Assembly: GCA_963585895.1 (NCBI GenBank)
Contig: OY757911.1
Coordinates: 93,861,443-93,925,442, forward strand
Direction of reading: 5' to 3'
Source: Sepioteuthis lessoniana
Lineage: Eukaryota; Mollusca; Cephalopoda; Myopsida; Loliginidae
Length of the DNA stretch: 64,000 nt
Below, in pieces: positions 11,431 to 24,149 of this stretch. A program made the position numbers and the translations under genes. A model generated the notes under the pieces. That model was not told the origin of the DNA, did no database searches, and worked only from the letters and a program-made list of their open reading frames with translations. The number at the start of each line of letters is the position of its first letter. The stretch's first letter is position 1.

Positions 11431-14124
11431 TATAATGTTTGACATGCTTTTTCGGATAGAAAACTTATACAAATACGGGTTGAAAATTTCAGAAGTCCAA
11501 GTTTGATTGAAAGATAGCAACTTGCGCAAATTTGATAATAGTTAGAAAAAATAATTTCTTAACATGGCCGGTGCAAGTCATAATTCTAATAGATCGTGTC
11601 TATTACAGAAATTTTGCTGTATGCCCAATTTTACTTGCAACATGTGACACTTTAAAAAGGGGGTTGAATTTCTATCCTTTGTTGGAAGGTCGTTTGGAAA
11701 AGCTACTCTCAATCGGCATATCTAATGTTGATACTAAAATAATTAATCGGGTTGCTAATTAATTGCAGAAAATGGTTTAAAAACTTGCCGGAAAAAAATG
11801 ATAATCCAATCAATCAAAATAGGATAAATCTTCTGTATTTTTTATTTGCATATCAATTGCGATGTAAAATATCGTTTAGATGTTTAATGAGTTTTAAATC
11901 GAATCTTTTTATTAAAAAAAAAAACACCTTTTTCACTGGTACAATATTTGAATTTCAGAACCTCTATCTAAATATATATATATGAAGAGGTATATTGAGT
12001 GATTCTTTGATAATTGGCAAAAATCCTCAGATATAATACTGCTCATGTGTAAGATAGTGATGTTGGTTTAAAACAAGTCAAATTTGTAAATTTTTGTTAT
12101 TTTTGCTGGTATCACTGCGGTAATTTAACGTTTTTTGGGGTTTTTTTTTCCCCCCAGATTTGTAGGTTAAAAAAGCAAATAATATCTTAGCTTCTACGCA
12201 TTATCGTTTGTATATATTCAAAACAATAGTCGGCTCTAATTACGGAACTAGCTTTACAAACAGATCTTATTTCATTTGATTGCAATCATTTTCTTACAAA
12301 CAGGCTAAATTAGTTGGGATTAAAGTACACTTATGGTATCCAATTCTCATTGATATTTTCTTTGTATAGCGGACTCACTTTTAATCAAATACATTCACCG
12401 TTTTCTTAAACCGTGTAGGAAGAATGCGTAACCGTTAGTGACAGTCTTAAAGCGAATCTGATTGAAGTCGTTTCTTTTTAGAGAATCGAAAGCTCCGCAA
12501 ATCAACAAAATTGTAGAGCACATGTCCTTTACGTCTCGTTTAACAGAATGTTTATTTGGTTCGTAATTTTAACCCAGATAAAACAAAATGGTTTCTGATG
12601 TATTGATATGCACATCACTGATATGGATGGTGTATTTTTAATTTTTTGTTTGAAGGTAATTGAGTTGCATCATTACGAATGTCAGGGTGAAATTTTGAAT
12701 GTCAATGTTTGATTTTGACGTGATAGCAGAATGGATGGACTTTGATATAAACACTTTTAATTCCAAATCCGTTTGAATTTTGAAACATTTTTCCATATGA
12801 GGACATTTGAGGCGTTTTTCAGAATGATTGATTTCGTCTTCCAGATATGAAGGCATGTCATTCTTTCTTATCCCAGGATATTCTAGAAAAAGGATGCTAT
12901 TTAAAAAAAAAAATCTGAATGAAAAGGAACAGCTTATCGGCGGCGCTGTTTATTACTGCAACTGTTCGTTTCATTTCAGAAAGGTTAAAAAATGTGACAT
13001 TAAGGACTCAAACGATAGCGAATCCGTGAAAATAGTCACATAGCGAATATATAAACACAAATACATCTTTTTACAAGTGTAGAGTAGATAATCCCATATA
13101 AATGATGGTAAAAAATCAATTTTTATAGCTTGAGATGATCAGTAAACATATTGGGTTTTCTGCATACCAGCAGTTCGTAATTTTCAGAAAGAAAAAGAAA
13201 AGCGAATTCTTACTCGTATTTCATAATTGTCTTGTCAAGAATTCTGATGAAAAAGTGACATTGAGCGCGTACGCTGACACTGCAAATCGTAGGATATTTC
13301 ATTTACAAATTGAAAAAGGAATTGCTAAATGCTCAAAGGTAGATAATAACAGTAGTTGTCTAAGATCTCGTTAAGATGTGCCATATTTGTTTAATAACGG
13401 TTATATATCGGAAGATCAGACTTTCAATATTAGGATAAACTACATGTCATAAAGCCATAAAAACATCTGAACAATTCCGTCAAACAGCCAACGTCTTCAA
13501 CAGATGAAATTGACATTTAAAAAACGAATAGCATCAGATAATAGATGAAACCTTAAATCCCACAGGACTTAAAGAATAAATGCCACACCAAATTTAGATT
13601 TAATCTCCAAATACTTAAAACTCGTATAATCAACGCAAAAACGTATTAAGAAAATATAAGTTGATATCCAGACACTTATGCCAATGAGCTTTCTTGAAGT
13701 TAAAACAGCTCTGAAAATTACTATGTTAATCTGCACTGTTTTTTCTGGTAATGTTATCCATGTTCACATACCTTATTCATGAGATGAATTTTCTTTAAAA
13801 TAAAATCTCTCATTTATTCCTGGAAACATTTCATTTCAAATGTCTATATATATATATATTTGGGTGGGGGTGACTCTGGTTGTTGAATAATCATTTTCAT
13901 ACAAGTTGCTCAGTTTTCCTATTAATTTAAAAGGATAAACTTATAATTTTTATCACTGATTTTGATTGTACCTTTAAGTATGTGGCTATTTTGCAACCGT
14001 TTGCTAAATACGCAGAGATGCTCATTATTTATCGTCCTAAGCTAGAAGAAACTGATGACCTATCTTTGTTTAAATATATTTGACAATCGATTTAACAAAT
14101 CCGTCGAACTTCAGCATGTATATA
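11431..14124. other. Long AT-rich stretch without recognised features
   Basis: Short open frames occur at 11,532-11,762, 11,752-11,985, 12,828-13,043 and 13,135-13,374 (71-79 codons). None shows a domain, signal peptide or repeat I recognise. Homopolymer runs lie around 12,128-12,157 and a short TA tract at 13,846-13,859. Confidence 0.4.
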
Positions 14125-14360
14125 TTTGCCCCCTCTAACTGCTACAGGTTAGGTGCGACACAAGTTAAATCTTTAAGGAGAGTAGTTGCTTTAAATTTAG
14201 TTGTCGTTCTCTAAGACCAGTGGGCATAGGGAAGCTAAAATGCACAGTTTGCCCAACTACCGTTTGTGGGGAATAATTGGATTCATAACTTCAAATTGCG
14301 CAATGTTAAATTCAGCATCGTCTCGGATTTGAACTCTGATCACCGAGACCATTTCAGACT
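14125..14360 (-). repeat. Family C SINE, heavily decayed
   Basis: In the order expected for a minus copy: CCCCTCTAACTGCTACAGG, GTGCGACACAAGTTAAAT, GGGGAATAATTGGATTCATA, then GTCTCGGATTTGAACTC (complement of the B box). Similarity is patchy. Confidence 0.4.
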
Positions 14361-15082
14361 TTCTCTCACGAACGCTTTAAAACGATGATATATAAATCTA
14401 CGAGGCTTCTCTTGGCAGGCCCGATGACACTGATGTCTTGGTACCCGTATAAACAGCATACATATTCTGATAATCCATCTGATAGATTTTTCGATCTATC
14501 ATTGATTGTCAGTAAAAGTTCAAAGAGAAAAGAGGATAGTATTTTGCCACAATTATTGTATACTGTTCAACAAACCTTTTCGAGAGTATTTCATCGATAC
14601 CTGAAGATTTAACACAGGTGCCGAAGTATTATGAAGATAAGATTTTGAGAAATGTTATTCGTTCTGTCAGTGTTTTGTGATTGTGAAGACTATTTAAAGG
14701 AAATAATCTATCATTCAGTGATGGGAGCGATGAAATAGTGGCGTTGAAAGAGTGCGTCTACTTAGATGGTGAACATAGGTAGAGATGTGAATATATTTGA
14801 CAATAAGAATAGGGTGGAAGGCCTATACCCAAGAAAGATTTTCTTAAAGCAAAACTGGATATGAACTTACACACAGATCTTTAAAAGCAACGTTTTGGCA
14901 GCAATTTTCTACGAAAGGGTAATCAGTGCTTACGCGAATAAAAAGGACTGGGAATATCCTGAGCACATTCGAAGCGAATTAACTTCTAAGGGAATGAAGG
15001 ACAGGATCATGGTTGACTCGTGCAGTTATCGAGTGATAATAGATTAAAAACAACCAATTCGGAAGATCACGACAATGAGATA
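14361..15082. other. Unassigned DNA
   Basis: An open frame at 14,385-14,612 (75 codons) has no recognisable motif. No family members seen. Confidence 0.4.
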
Positions 15083-15622
15083 TGACACTAACCAATCTGA
15101 TGGTGAGGTTCCAGTACTACTGGAGCTTTGGGAATAAGGAGTACCCATTTACTGCAATTCCTACAAGATTAACTCTGGTCCGGAATGGTAGCACTTAATA
15201 GGGTCCTAATAATGGATATAATAGAAGTCAACTGTATACTTATGTAAAACTGAATTGTTTGAAATAGAACTGTTTATATGCATAAAAAAACCGGGACATT
15301 GGCCCAGCGGTTAGAGTGTTCGCCAATGGCCCGGGAGACCTGGGTTCAATCCCAGGTCGAGTCATACCAAAGACTTTAAAAATGGAACTTGATACCACCT
15401 TGCTTAACACTCAGCATTATAAGGTACGGTTCAAGGGTAAAGTGGAGCAATCCAGGGAATGGAGTAGCGCCCTCCCCTACACCTTGGTGTAGTAGCTATC
15501 GAAAAGGGAGCCTTCGGGTCACCCTCGACTATGGTCGCTAACTTTACTTACTTTACTTATATGCATAAAATGGATTCGGCATTAACCTACAATGTTTAAT
15601 ATGCCATAAATCTAAACCAATA
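15083..15622 (+). mobile_element. Family A copy 4, split by a family B SINE
   Basis: The left part (15,083-15,287) carries ACCAATCTGATGGTGAGG, TAATAGGGTCCTAATAATGG and one unit. The right part (15,571-15,622) carries ATTCGGCATTAACCTAC and TTTAATATGCCATAAATC, the decayed hairpin tail. The break is the family B insertion at 15,288-15,556, so A was resident before B. Confidence 0.8.
15288..15556 (+). mobile_element. Family B SINE copy 2 with 14-bp target-site duplication
   Basis: The best preserved B copy. The head holds TTGGCCCAGCGGTTAGAGTG (A box) and CTGGGTTCAATCCCAG (B box in a perfect 5-bp T-arm). GGCCCGGGAGACC between them is reminiscent of tRNA-Asp or tRNA-Gly. The body ends CACCCTCGACTATGG, TCGCTAACTTTACTT. 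Flanks TTATATGCATAAAA at 15,274-15,287 and 15,557-15,570 are identical, showing target-primed insertion into family A copy 4. Confidence 0.93.
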
Positions 15623-16664
15623 CAGCAATTCGGGCTTATATTTAAAAGAGATCAATGATGGCAGAGAGACGCAGTAGCCTGCGATGTAGAAAAAAAAATT
15701 AGACAACCAGGCCAATAGGGGGAATTTCTTTCGGCACAATTTTTGACAAATCTCTTCAGTGAGTGGACTTTAAGAACTCAATGCTCTTACAGGCTCAAAT
15801 CATATACATTAGTTGGCGGTTGGGTTATTCGATTTTTTTTCTATAGCTTTTCCAAAAGAACAATTTGCAAGGGTTTGAAAATGAAACATCGGAAATTGAT
15901 CATTGGTCAGTTAAATTTCATGAAAGAATTGCATTCATTATCCTCTGGGGTTTTGTATTTACCTTCAACAAAGGAAGGACCTATTTATTGACAGACAACA
16001 TTAAAGTAGTTTTAGGCAGTGCCTTAAACATGGTAATCACAGATCATTCTTGAGCGCACTCGCATAACAATGTCATTCATTATCTTTCAATGGGCGATCA
16101 TACATAGTTCCATAAACACACTAGCTTATGTGTGTTTGTATGGAAATTTTCTACTCTAAGTTCATGTTCGTGACCTGCGTTCGTGTGTGAATTCAGTAAC
16201 TACCAAATCTACCATTTACAGAAAAGGAAAAATAATAAAAATCAGTCCGAAAATCATTAAAACTAAAAATTATTTTTAACAATAGAATAACTTTTGTAGA
16301 ATGAATAACCCTAAGTGCTGATATATAAACCCATTTAGGAAGAGAATCGAAGCTGATTCAATTTCAGAAAATTGAAGGATGTTTGAGGTCGGTATCATAG
16401 TGATAGTGGGATGATAATATTTAAGTCTTATTTGATATTTTGAATATTCGACAGATATTTAAAAAGGTGGTAATTTAAAATAACTTTAAAACAAATACCA
16501 CAGTGAAAAGCTTCTTTTTTTTTTTTTTTTTTTTTTTTTTAGCCATTTTCTCCCCTTTGGAAAGAATACTACAAATGTTCCCTATACATCAGATTAGAAA
16601 TCCTATTAAAACCTGGTAAATTTTAAAATTCTTTGTCGAATTTTTCTCTATCAGTAATAGCGAT
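15623..16664. other. Unassigned DNA with a poly-T run
   Basis: Open frames at 15,743-15,991 and 15,865-16,053 overlap each other and show no motif. A T-run of about 26 lies at 16,515-16,540. Confidence 0.4.
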
Positions 16665-16890
16665 TTTTGTAGATAACAGCAGCTGTACAGTCACTTAGCT
16701 CCTATCTCACAAACTATACAAGTAAGACTAATCAAACATGGTGAGTACTGCTATGGACTCCTATGCATGGATATGCCAGTCTTGGCCGACTAGTAATGAT
16801 TCGCATTCATCAACTTAAAGCGGACACTAGATGCAGTCTAGAGAACCTACCAAGAGCTATCCAACAGGAACAGGCAACGAGTCAAGAATT
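16665..16890 (+). pseudogene. RTE-type LINE ORF2, C-terminal fragment
   Basis: Frame-shifting translation shows QQLYSHLAPI, QTIQVRLIKHGE, LLWTPMHGYASLGRL, then RIHQLKADTRCSLENLPRAI. This is the same block order as the fragment at 8580-8967 and the longer one at 44,207-44,665, and matches the RTE-like C-terminus as I recall it. A deletion removes the segment between KHG and LLWTP. Non-functional. Confidence 0.6.
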
Positions 16891-16894
16891 CCCC

Positions 16895-17218
16895 GAACGA
16901 ATATCCTGTATATAACATTAAACTATCTTAGAGTGAGGGCCCCAATAATTTTGGAGCTTTGAGAAATGTGGAGTACCCCTTCATTGACATCACTATCAGG
17001 TCTGCTCTGGAAAAGTCCTATCAATGTGCAAACAAATGACATGCCGAACTGAATTGCTTGAAATAGAATTGTTTTATCTTTAAACTGCGTGTAAAGAAAT
17101 CACTTATGCTTAATTGAATTGTTAGTGATAGATAGTAATCCACGAAACTTTATCTTTGACATGAAACCGGAACCGATAATAAATAGCCTACAATTGTTGA
17201 TAAACCATAAAACCAAAG
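16895..17218 (+). repeat. Family A copy 5, 5' truncated
   Basis: AACGAATATCCTGTATATAA, CATTAAACTATCTTAGAG, GGAGTACCCCTTCATTG, a shortened central block, units including AACTGCGTGTAAAGAAATCA, and tail AATAGCCTACAATTGTTGAT then AACCATAAAACC. It begins within 5-10 bases of the RTE fragment end. Confidence 0.7.
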
Positions 17219-18901
17219 TTACCCAGTCAACTTTTTTGAGTCTTTTGGATTTACATTGGCAGAATACGAAATGATCCTATTATTCAATGTATAAGATTCT
17301 AAGAAACTGAAAGTTTTTAAACTTGAAAAATGTTGCGAATCTCCTGCATTTTTAAAAAAAAAATTTTATTTATTTATTTATTTTTTTTTTGTAAAGAAAA
17401 TTTCATCAGAATTGAACTACATGTGGCTCGCTATAAAGATAAAAGCAATTGACATTTTTTCATTTGATATTTTTTTCCATGTTTCACTCGCATTTCTTTT
17501 ACATTCTGAATATTGGAATGTTAACGAGTCTCTTTTGTCAGAGTTAAGCTGTATAGGCTGACTGAAGATAATAGACGGATTATTGGTACGTGCCGATACG
17601 AGTTTTATTCCAAAAGTTGCTATTCTAGGTCATGTAAAAAGGATCCGAAATCCTTTTTTTTTTTTTTATTTTATTTATTTATTTTTTTTTTTAAGGAAGT
17701 GTTGTTTTTTTGTTGTGGGGGGTCTCTAAATAATAAACCCAAATATGAATAGGAACCTTTTTATCCATGGAAAATTAGTGTTGCAATTTTAAGGCAAAGA
17801 TGTTTTCTTTGGGCATGTTTTTTTAGTTAGATATAAATCTCCAAAGGTAGTGAAAAAACAAGTTCCTATTCAGCCACCTGAAAACTAATTCCAGAGATTA
17901 AACAAATTGATAAAATAAAAATACTGAAAAATAAAATATAAATTAAATATTTAGAATTAATATAACCACGTAAATAAACCAGAACATCTAACCTAAAATG
18001 ACCCACAAAGTACATTACGCATCCCATCATATTTCACAGTGGCGTATATTGAGCGATGTCGTTTACGTGCTAACTTCTGGGACAGATGATTGCACTGATA
18101 AAAAACTGACAAAAAGCACCGTTGACTTTCTATTTTTATTAGTATTAATTAGCATTTAGTTACACTGTGACTTTTATGCAAATCCGTCTACTCTGCATGA
18201 AACTGTCACAAAAATAATTGAATTTGCTTCGATATTTCTGCTCTTTCTCCATTAAGATCTACATTTTTCATCAAAACACATTCATCACTTATTTCAGTAT
18301 TACATCTCTACTTAATAATCATGTTTCTGTCGACTTATGAATAAGGACGTTTTCAAAATTCTCCGCTGCAAATTTTTCTACCGTGCTATAACATCAGTTC
18401 ATTAAAAAAAAAAACCCATAAAGATCGACCTTCATTGTATTGTCGTTAAATCACCGCATATTATCAAGGATACGGTTCTTTCAACTTTATGGGAGTGAAC
18501 GGATATGAAAAAAATCAATTCTCAATTGATCTGGCAGACATGTTTCAGTTCTCTTCCTCTATCGATATTTATTATATTTATCTTATCAAAGAAAATTTGA
18601 AAATGTTATACATTTTTGTCTTACTTAGGTGTTTTAACTTGGAAAGTGATCTATTTAAACAATTTATGAAGATAGGGAAATCACAAACTTATGTGTCGAT
18701 GGACGCATGAAAAAGAAAATGCCAGTATGGAAATTCAGACTGACTTACATGAGCAGATGTTTAGCTTCATTCAAATGCCAAGGAATCTAGTGAAACATAT
18801 CCTTCTAATTTTCCAAACTGCTTTTTTTGTTCTCATTTCGTCTGGTCTCAGTCCTATATTTACTTATATTTAAGTATATACTATATACTAAAATTAATCT
18901 A
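17219..18901. other. AT-rich DNA with T-rich tracts
   Basis: T/TTTA-rich tracts at 17,351-17,392 and 17,655-17,692. Open frames at 18,489-18,710 and 18,691-18,873 show no motif. Confidence 0.4.
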
Positions 18902-19570
18902 TTGCCCAGTCAGCTGGGGCTGTAGAATACATCGACTGCACCTCTGCAGAGGGGTAAGACCCCGCCAACAAGTCCTTACATTTGACACTAAACAATTTAA
19001 TGGGGAGGTCCCAGTAATGTTGGGGCTTTGGGGAATGCTGAGTACCCCTTCATTGCCATTGCTCCCTGGTCCATTCTGGCCCGGCGTATTAGCACCTGAT
19101 AGGGCCCTATCTATGGTTTAAATAGAACTAACGGCATATTTATGCTAAAATGAATTGTTTGACTAAACTGAATAGCCTGAAATAGAAATGTTTTTGACAA
19201 TTAAAACATATTTACATTTAAACTGCGTGCTTATGCTAAAATGAATTATTTGAAATGGAACTTTTTTTGACATTGAAACTGTACTTACTTAACTGATTAG
19301 TTTAATATATAACTGTTTTAACATTTAACAGTGTAAACAAAATCAGTACTTATACTAAACTGAATTTTCTGAATTAGGACTGCTTGTTTAAGCTGAATAG
19401 CTTGAAATACAAAAGTTTTTTTTTTTCAAAATTAAACTGTATTTACATTTAAACTGTGATTATGCTAAACTGAGTTGTTTGAAATAGAACTGATAATTTA
19501 CATAAATGGATTTGGCGTTAAATGACCTACAAATGTTGATATGCCATAAAACCCAACCAACCAACAAACA
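18902..19570 (+). mobile_element. Family A copy 6, long form
   Basis: Complete head (TTGCCCAGTCAGCTGGGG, GTAGAATACATCGACTGCA), central block, an unusually long unit array of about seven units between 19,115 and 19,500, then TGGATTTGGCGTTAAATGAC and GTTGATATGCCATAAAACCC with an AACC-rich tail. The longest + copy in the window. Confidence 0.85.
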
Positions 19571-20495
19571 TTAGTTTAGTTCTGATACATTACTAGTACA
19601 ATTTGAATCACCCTATAATTGCCCATGTTCTCGGGTTAAAACTGACTCGTTTTGGCCGTGTGATAGTTCATTCAATGTGTCAAATAAATGTTTGAAAATT
19701 ATTAGTATTGAATGGAATTTTCTTTTTAAGAAATACATACCTTTATAGGGGTGTAACTAAAAGATTATTATAGTCTTCTTTAATTCATATTAATCCTAAA
19801 CGGTAGCTAATTAATTCTTGACGCAGTATGTAGTAATTTATGAGTAACAAGATTATGAAAATGTTTGAAAAGAAAAATCTGTTAGTGATAATGTGAAGAG
19901 GTGGGACATAGAAATATTATCAGATATACTCATTTAGGAAGACAATGTAGACATGTTTTTCTCCGAAAGTTAATCAGCCTTCTCTCACAACATTTACGGA
20001 GAAGCAGTTATATAGAGTAAAACCGTTGTGGGAAATTCTTTTTTTCTTTCCTTTTTAGTTTGAATCAAGTTTGCCTTTTGAACAAATGTCAAAACGGGAT
20101 GAGATGAGTTTTTAAAATTCATTTTAGGGAAAAAAAATAGTTCTGTACTAATGCTTATTTGTGAAAATGTCCAATTCTTGCGTCTGCATGATTTTTTTTT
20201 TTTCAATGTTGAAAAGTTGAAAGTTTCTTCAAATAAATATATTTGAGAACATTCTAGAAATCAGATTTTTCATAACGTTCTAGAATCAGATAATGCTTGA
20301 AACCATCTGTTCAAATTAGTTGTATCAAATTTCGGCATGAAATTGTCATTCGGTAACGAATGCTAATCTTGTTCATTTTTTTTTTCCTAATTCCATGACA
20401 CTTTCTAATCCATGCTGACCTCCCTGGAAACCTTCTCAATGATTAAGTGTCAGGCTCTGCTAATCTTTGTATAACTTCATATTAAACTAAGCTTT

Positions 20496-20543
<48 letters not shown>

Positions 20544-21306
20544 GGGTTTTGTGTATTGTTGTCATTTGTGCAATAGCTATTTCCCCAAACAGCTTGTCAG
20601 ACAGATGTCACCGTTATTTGATAGAATTCCTAACTGAACGTCGGGGCGATCATGACAATCTGACGTCGTCCCAATCGTTTCTCGAATAATGCATACATCG
20701 TACCATCAATATAAGATTTACGTGAACTTATGGTTAATACGAGGGATTTTACTTGAAACAAAGTTGTTGGACATTTTTTTATGCTTTTATTTTATCTTTA
20801 GAGCTTTATTTCAGCACAAATGAAAAAATAAGTCATACTTCGCATGAATTAACTGATTATTGAACGCCTTATATATTCTTGGGTTGAGACCTCATGAAAT
20901 AATGGTGTTTTGTAAATATTCACGTCATATATAACATTACCTGAAAAATATGCCGGGGTTAGCGAATAACACGGTAATCAGCTAAGGAATTTGCTTTTTT
21001 ATCAGGAGTGTTTGAATTATCATAAACACTTGGGCGTGACTTTTGAATCTTAATTTTTCTTTTAAAAAGTTTATTCTATTGAGTTAAGTTCTATGCTTTC
21101 TTAAATTATTTAGCCTGTCATTCAATGTCTGATTCGTTCGTATTTAATGAAATCAATGAAACAAAATTATCAAGTACTTACTGCAATCAAAAACTGATGG
21201 GAATTGAATCACATTTTATCCACCACCAAATCGGCAGCAGTTAAATGTTCAGGGTACTTGGTAAATGTAGCGTTTACCTAAATATATTCCATATTAAGTG
21301 GGCACT
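19571..21306. other. AT-rich DNA with a TA microsatellite
   Basis: A (TA)n tract of about 41 bp lies at 20,499-20,539. An identical 9-mer TTCTAGAAT-like pair occurs near 20,250-20,290 (ACATTCTAGAAATCAGAT and ACGTTCTAGAATCAGAT), a small local duplication. No gene recognised. Confidence 0.45.
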
Positions 21307-21420
21307 ATGCGTGGTTTAATGTTTAGCAAGCTAGTCTTATTAACCATTGCTAGCGGGTTCGATTCTTACAGGGGATTTTATATCCGGTCTTATGCCTCAG
21401 CTATTCAAAACTTAGTTGAT
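21307..21420 (+). repeat. Family G short SINE copy 1
   Basis: GTGGTTTAATGTTTAGCAAG fits an A box and GCGGGTTCGATTCTTAC a good B box about 30 bases later, followed by GGTCTTATGCC. The same order and spacing are found in the minus-strand element at 44,000-44,129. Confidence 0.55.
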
Positions 21421-21929
21421 AACTCAATTCTATGTTGGGACGTGTAATATTGGGGAAAAAGTTTACTATGAACTGATCTTTACGTGTCAGGAACAGATTT
21501 TAAAGAATTCCTTACAATAAGTATAAATTCAGTCTTCCTGTGTTGTATGATACAACTGAAATGTTTAATCTTTTATTCATTTTTTTTACTCGATCGTAAT
21601 AGAATAAGCAATGCATACAGTGCTTCTTCGTCTGTCTGTCTCCTAGAAGAGACGCTTGGTAAGAAGGAACTGCATGGTCATGATTGCCATATTTTGAATG
21701 TCCTGAGTGGTAAGTTTATAAAATTGGCGACCAACAATATTGAATTATATGTTTAGCGTGATTTAAGGCCAAATATGTGCTCATGCCCCCTCGACCCCGC
21801 GTTACATCAATTTCTTTAAACCATTTCAATCTTAGCCAGTGATCATCTAGTTCTTCCAGTAGGGGTATCACACATTTCTTTACGGCACAAAAAATACAAT
21901 CAAGGGAGTGGGAGAAAAAGAACAAACGA
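21421..21929. other. Unassigned DNA
   Basis: An open frame at 21,484-21,756 (90 codons) shows no recognised domain. No repeat-family match. Confidence 0.35.
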
Positions 21930-22880
21930 ACAATAATGCTTGGGTCAACTCAAGTGCAAGAAGGTTAAGTTGTGACACTGCATTCCCTGTAGACTAACGC
22001 TTGCGTGTATTTTTAGCGAAAATTCTACAAACCACGAAGAGTGCTGACTCATCTTGACTGGTCTTCCCTCACTGCTGCTGGACCCCTATCTCATACCGAC
22101 TGCTCTTTTCTACTGTCTGGTGTCGACTGCCAACTGCCCTTCTGTCTCGCCCGTCGCCAACACCTTCTCTGGGTTCCTTCTTCCAACTCCTGACTCGCGT
22201 TCCCTTATCCACTTCCGGTGACGTCGACGATCGCGGTCTCAGGCCTTTGTTTGGTTTCGCACCAAAACAAAGAGATCATCTGCTTAGCGGACCACCCACA
22301 TAGTGTCACACATATAGACAGACAGACGTACTCGGTTATTTGCAAACCTGATTTGATAGTAATTTTATGAAGTTCTATGGGTCTATTAATAATGGCATAA
22401 AAGGTACCATCTCTTTCTCTTTTTAACATTAAATTACATAGTTAACATTATCGTCGCTGGCTCGCCCAGTCTGGCCGGCTAGCTGACTACTGCCCCGTTA
22501 TTCTTTTTTAATTGTATTGCTCCTGGTTTTGTTCCAATCCTTGTATGCCTCGCGAGAAAGACAAAACAACCAAACCAGATAAAATCGTATTGTCTTTACT
22601 GATTGCAATTTTTCTCGCTCTTTGTATGTGGGCTTAGACTGAAGAGCTTAGTGTCACACTAAGTCACACAGACCCTAACAAACGCAGGCGGACGGCTAAC
22701 TAAAATGACTTGTTCCTAAATTTTCTGACTATATTCCTGTGAAATATGGTTCTTGGAGAGGCCCCGGTCCAGGCCAGCAGCAGAAACACAACTTCCCTGG
22801 GAAGTAACTCGTATATCTAGCTGTTACCTAACTTATATATAGGCCCTGCCTTCTTGAAAAGAGGACCGCTTTTAAAACGT
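21930..22880. other. GC-richer island, unassigned
   Basis: Base composition changes here: C-rich runs (CTGCTGCTGGACCCC, CTTCTGTCTCGCCCGTCG), frequent CpG (GTGACGTCGACGATCGCG) and two related stretches, TAGTGTCACACATATAGACA near 22,297 and TAGTGTCACACTAAGTCACA near 22,649. A TATA-like CTTATATATAGGCCC lies near 22,830. It could be a host promoter or exon region, or a solo LTR; I found no terminal repeats, target duplication or credible open frame. Confidence 0.3.
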
Positions 22881-24149
22881 ATCATTTCTCCAAAAGTAAT
22901 GCACCTTTGAAAAACAATAACTTTGGCTAGTGACCTCTTGGGATACAAGAACCGAAATCTTTTTTATTGCTTGCATAAAAAATATGAACTTTTCATGCCC
23001 ATAGGGTAATGTTCTTTTTTTTTATTTTATGTATTGAGTCCGCGACATTATTGAGACCTATTGTGTTTTTCTAAGTTTTTATCGCTAACTTAGACCCATT
23101 ATATCGTTGAATAGTTTTTAAAAATCTTTTTTGCACACAAAACCAATAGTTTTAATTTATTCGTCAATACTTTGCATGAAATAAAAACATTCTTAAAAAT
23201 GGCTTCAATTGTTTCTGGTACTATAAAATCGGCCGTTCATAATTTTTTTAGCTATTATTTTAATATTATTATAGTTTATATACGCCACCTACGCCAACAC
23301 ACCAATAGATAGGTTTGGACGCATATACTCTACGAGTAAGCGCATACATATATAGACACAATCGTGCCTCGACCCATATATACCTAAATATGTGAATCAA
23401 TGAACTGTCGCTTATGGCGTCACGCAACGTTCTATCGATCTGTGAATATATTAGGTTATTATGAGATACAAAAATCTCAATAATTGGGTTGTTACTATTC
23501 TTGCCAATTTCCGGTTGTCCGAACGGGATTGACATTTCTTGTATGCATTGACAACCGTTGTCTGCGGGAAGCCTTTGGATGTAGACACTTCGAAGAAGGT
23601 ATTACACATGTTTCTTGCCTCGACCAGATTTTGTGGCAAAATTTTTAAACTCTGTATCCGATCGTTTCTTTTTCCCATTTTTATGGGGGTGGGTTGAAAA
23701 ACGAAATAATCCACTGTGTTGCCACAACTAATTTTTTGGTGCTTCTGTGTATTTGCACATTCTAGTTTACTCCCGAAAATAGCCGAAACAGAAGCATTTA
23801 ATAGCTAAACGTGCAACCCTAGCAAAATAGTACGAAACGAAATGATTAAATATAGGAACGATGTCCATTATAATTTAGCCTTACCGTCAATATGGAAAGA
23901 TGTATTAAAAATTCTTTTTCTCCTGTAAATTCGTCTAAATTTTTTCTTTTTGAAAATCTTCGATTAAAATCATTGTATTTCATTCCAGCTTTCTTCCTAC
24001 TCACCTTTTTTTTCAAAACTTTGTCTTTTTAAGTCGCTTTTTTTTTATCTACAAATTTATTCCTCTATATTTTCGTTCTTTCTTTTCTTTAAAGTATTTT
24101 CAAATATTTGGCTGTTTTACGATCGTGTGCATTTCATTTTCACAATTGT
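22881..24149. other. AT-rich DNA with two overlapping open frames on the minus strand
   Basis: Open frames at 23,269-23,535 and 23,451-23,714 (minus) are 88 and 87 codons. The second contains NLVEARNMCNTFFEVSTSKG followed by FP, faintly like the 'R..C....F..E...L...GYP' region near the end of some retroelement RTs. This is too weak for a call. Confidence 0.25.

Noticed and set aside
11532..11985. Two adjacent open frames as exons of a gene
   Set aside because: They are in noise-level composition with no recognisable protein and no convincing splice sites.
15295..15365. A functional tRNA gene
   Set aside because: A and B boxes and a T-arm are present, but the acceptor stem does not pair, the unit continues as a SINE body and it is flanked by a target duplication.
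20499..20539. TA tract as a transposon target cluster or origin
   Set aside because: Plain microsatellite; similar tracts lie at 31,866, 46,774, 47,749, 53,050 and 56,382 without associated features.
23269..23714. Penelope-like or other RT terminus in two overlapping minus-strand frames
   Set aside because: Only a loose spacing of Cys, Phe and GFP-like residues; no catalytic motif or GIY-YIG domain visible.
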